A DNA stretch of 64,000 nucleotides from Bosea sp. (in: a-proteobacteria) (GTDB lineage: Bacteria > Pseudomonadota > Alphaproteobacteria > Rhizobiales > Beijerinckiaceae): the NCBI GenBank assembly GCA_023910605.1, contig JAAVVV010000001.1, forward strand, positions 3,462,698 through 3,526,697, written 5' to 3'. This document shows positions 63,454 through 64,000 of this stretch, in pieces. The notes under the pieces are model-generated. The model saw only the letters and a program-made list of their open reading frames with translations, ran no database searches and had not been told where the DNA came from. Numbering within the stretch: position 1 is the first letter of the stretch; each line of letters opens with the position of its first letter. The translations under genes were made by a program, and so were the position numbers.

Positions 63454-63789
63454 CTAACGCGATCTTATCTGCACTGCCGTTCCATCAACTGCAATCAGAA
63501 GCTTCACGCTGTCTTGCAGAACGATACTCTCGTATTGTAATTTCATTGCAACAATTGCGTTTCCACCCATTGCTCGCGCTTGTCGAATGATATCGTTGAT
63601 CAGATTATTTTCGATTGCGGATAGTTGATCCTGGACATCTATAGAAGAATAGTGCGTTCCATCTTGAACCGGCGATTCAAGTGAAGAAATAATGTACGCA
63701 TCGGCAAACGCTTTTGCGCTCACCAATCCGATGCTTTGCACTTCATCAAAACCAGAGCCGAGAACTGTTGGAGTGCTCAGTAACAGCAT
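63454..63789 (-). CDS. YbjQ/UPF0145-like small protein
   Basis: A 111-residue protein beginning MLLLSTPTVLGSGFDEVQSIG, with the family pattern YIISSLE, NLINDIIRQARAMGGNAIVAMKLQYESI and a last strand VKLLIAVDGTAVQI. The sequence is AT-rich against its neighbours. The ATG at 63789 is preceded by GAGGATG, whose bases overlap the hicB stop, so the two genes form an operon. It lies ten bases before gltD. Function is unknown; the family is a pentameric beta-sheet fold. Confidence 0.75.
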   Translation of the reverse strand: MLLLSTPTVLGSGFDEVQSIGLVSAKAFADAYIISSLESPVQDGTHYSSIDVQDQLSAIENNLINDIIRQARAMGGNAIVAMKLQYESIVLQDSVKLLIAVDGTAVQIRSR

Positions 63790-63799
63790 GACATCATCC

Positions 63800-64000
63800 T
63801 CATGCCACCCGCTTTGTCGGTTGTGGCACTGAGCGTCCGAGGCGTACAGCCTCTTCAATCCATTCATCGATCACGCCCTGAGCAGCTTCTAGCGCCTTTT
63901 CAGGTGTTTCAGCGTCCGTCATACAGCCCGGAAGGTCTGGTACAGATGCAAGAAACCCGCCCCCTTCGTGTTCTGGGATTGGTTCGATGATCACGGCATA
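63800..64000 (-). CDS. hicB: HicB-like antitoxin (start outside window)
   Basis: A partial gene with the HicB pattern YAVIIEPIPEH...FLASVPDLPGCMTDAETPEKAL and AQGVIDEWIEEAVRLGRSVPQPT: a RNase H-like domain that neutralises a HicA toxin. The frame continues past the window edge, so the start codon and any hicA are outside; hicA usually precedes hicB. It is AT-rich like the YbjQ gene. Downstream of it the order is hicB-ybjQ-gltD. Confidence 0.85.
   Translation of the reverse strand, partial: YAVIIEPIPEHEGGGFLASVPDLPGCMTDAETPEKALEAAQGVIDEWIEEAVRLGRSVPQPTKRVA

Overview
The window is GC-rich and densely coded, from an alphaproteobacterium most likely in the Hyphomicrobiales (Rhizobiales). Pointers are a CpdR / N-formylglutamate amidohydrolase / tRNA-Val cluster, an ornithine decarboxylase–acetyltransferase–homospermidine synthase operon, DUF4167, the lysC/ptsP/prfA/prmC/clpB housekeeping set, EI-Ntr (PtsP) and a CtrA-like site. 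I cannot fix the genus. Nearly all of it is ordinary chromosome; no prophage, CRISPR array, rRNA operon or integrase is visible.

Layout. 1-1.8 kb: end of a heparinase-like gene and a convergent lipoprotein. 1.97-5.8 kb: succinate dehydrogenase operon (sdhC-D-A-B, minus strand) with an AT-rich vapD-like gene between sdhA and sdhB, bounded by an 8-bp direct repeat. 6-9.4 kb: ubiG, lysC and a trans-sulfuration enzyme. 9.4-14.1 kb: a DMT exporter, an ExbB/MotA-like plus OmpA-like envelope pair and two unknown proteins. 14.2-18.2 kb: polyamine operon (odc, GNAT, hss) behind a long structured 5' leader. 18.2-19.8 kb: a periplasmic glucan protein. 19.8-27.1 kb: an accessory catabolic locus (PfkB kinase, Rid-family protein, orphan substrate-binding protein, cytosine-deaminase-like hydrolase, FAD oxidase, two flavodoxin-fold quinone reductases, MarR regulator). 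27.1-31.3 kb: chromate genes chrB-chrA, a decayed ISAs1-like transposase, a DMT exporter and a strong small-RNA candidate. 31.4-33.1 kb: N-formylglutamate amidohydrolase, cpdR, tRNA-Val(GAC). 33.2-39.6 kb: SDR, acyl-CoA ligase, a broken fragment and a TRAP transporter operon. 39.8-52.6 kb: DUF1178, grxC, comF, methyltransferase, ptsP, prfA, prmC, DUF4167, MOSC, DUF2293, clpB. 52.6-64 kb: ung, 5'-nucleotidase, hemH, outer-membrane barrel, galU, lytic transglycosylase, SGNH protein, gltD, then an AT-rich YbjQ-like gene and a hicB antitoxin running off the end.

Themes. Housekeeping operons carry small AT-rich cargo genes: vapD inside sdh, and hicB/ybjQ directly upstream of gltD. Short tandem duplications recur, two of them exactly at the stop codons of sdhB and gltD, one inside DUF4167 and one downstream of the tRNA. 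The ubiG-lysC pair lies about 31 kb from DUF1178 and ptsP, its usual neighbours in this order, which suggests a rearrangement. The most interesting signals are the vapD cassette, the small RNA at 31.24-31.33 kb, the polyamine leader, and the accessory catabolic locus, whose substrate is not evident.
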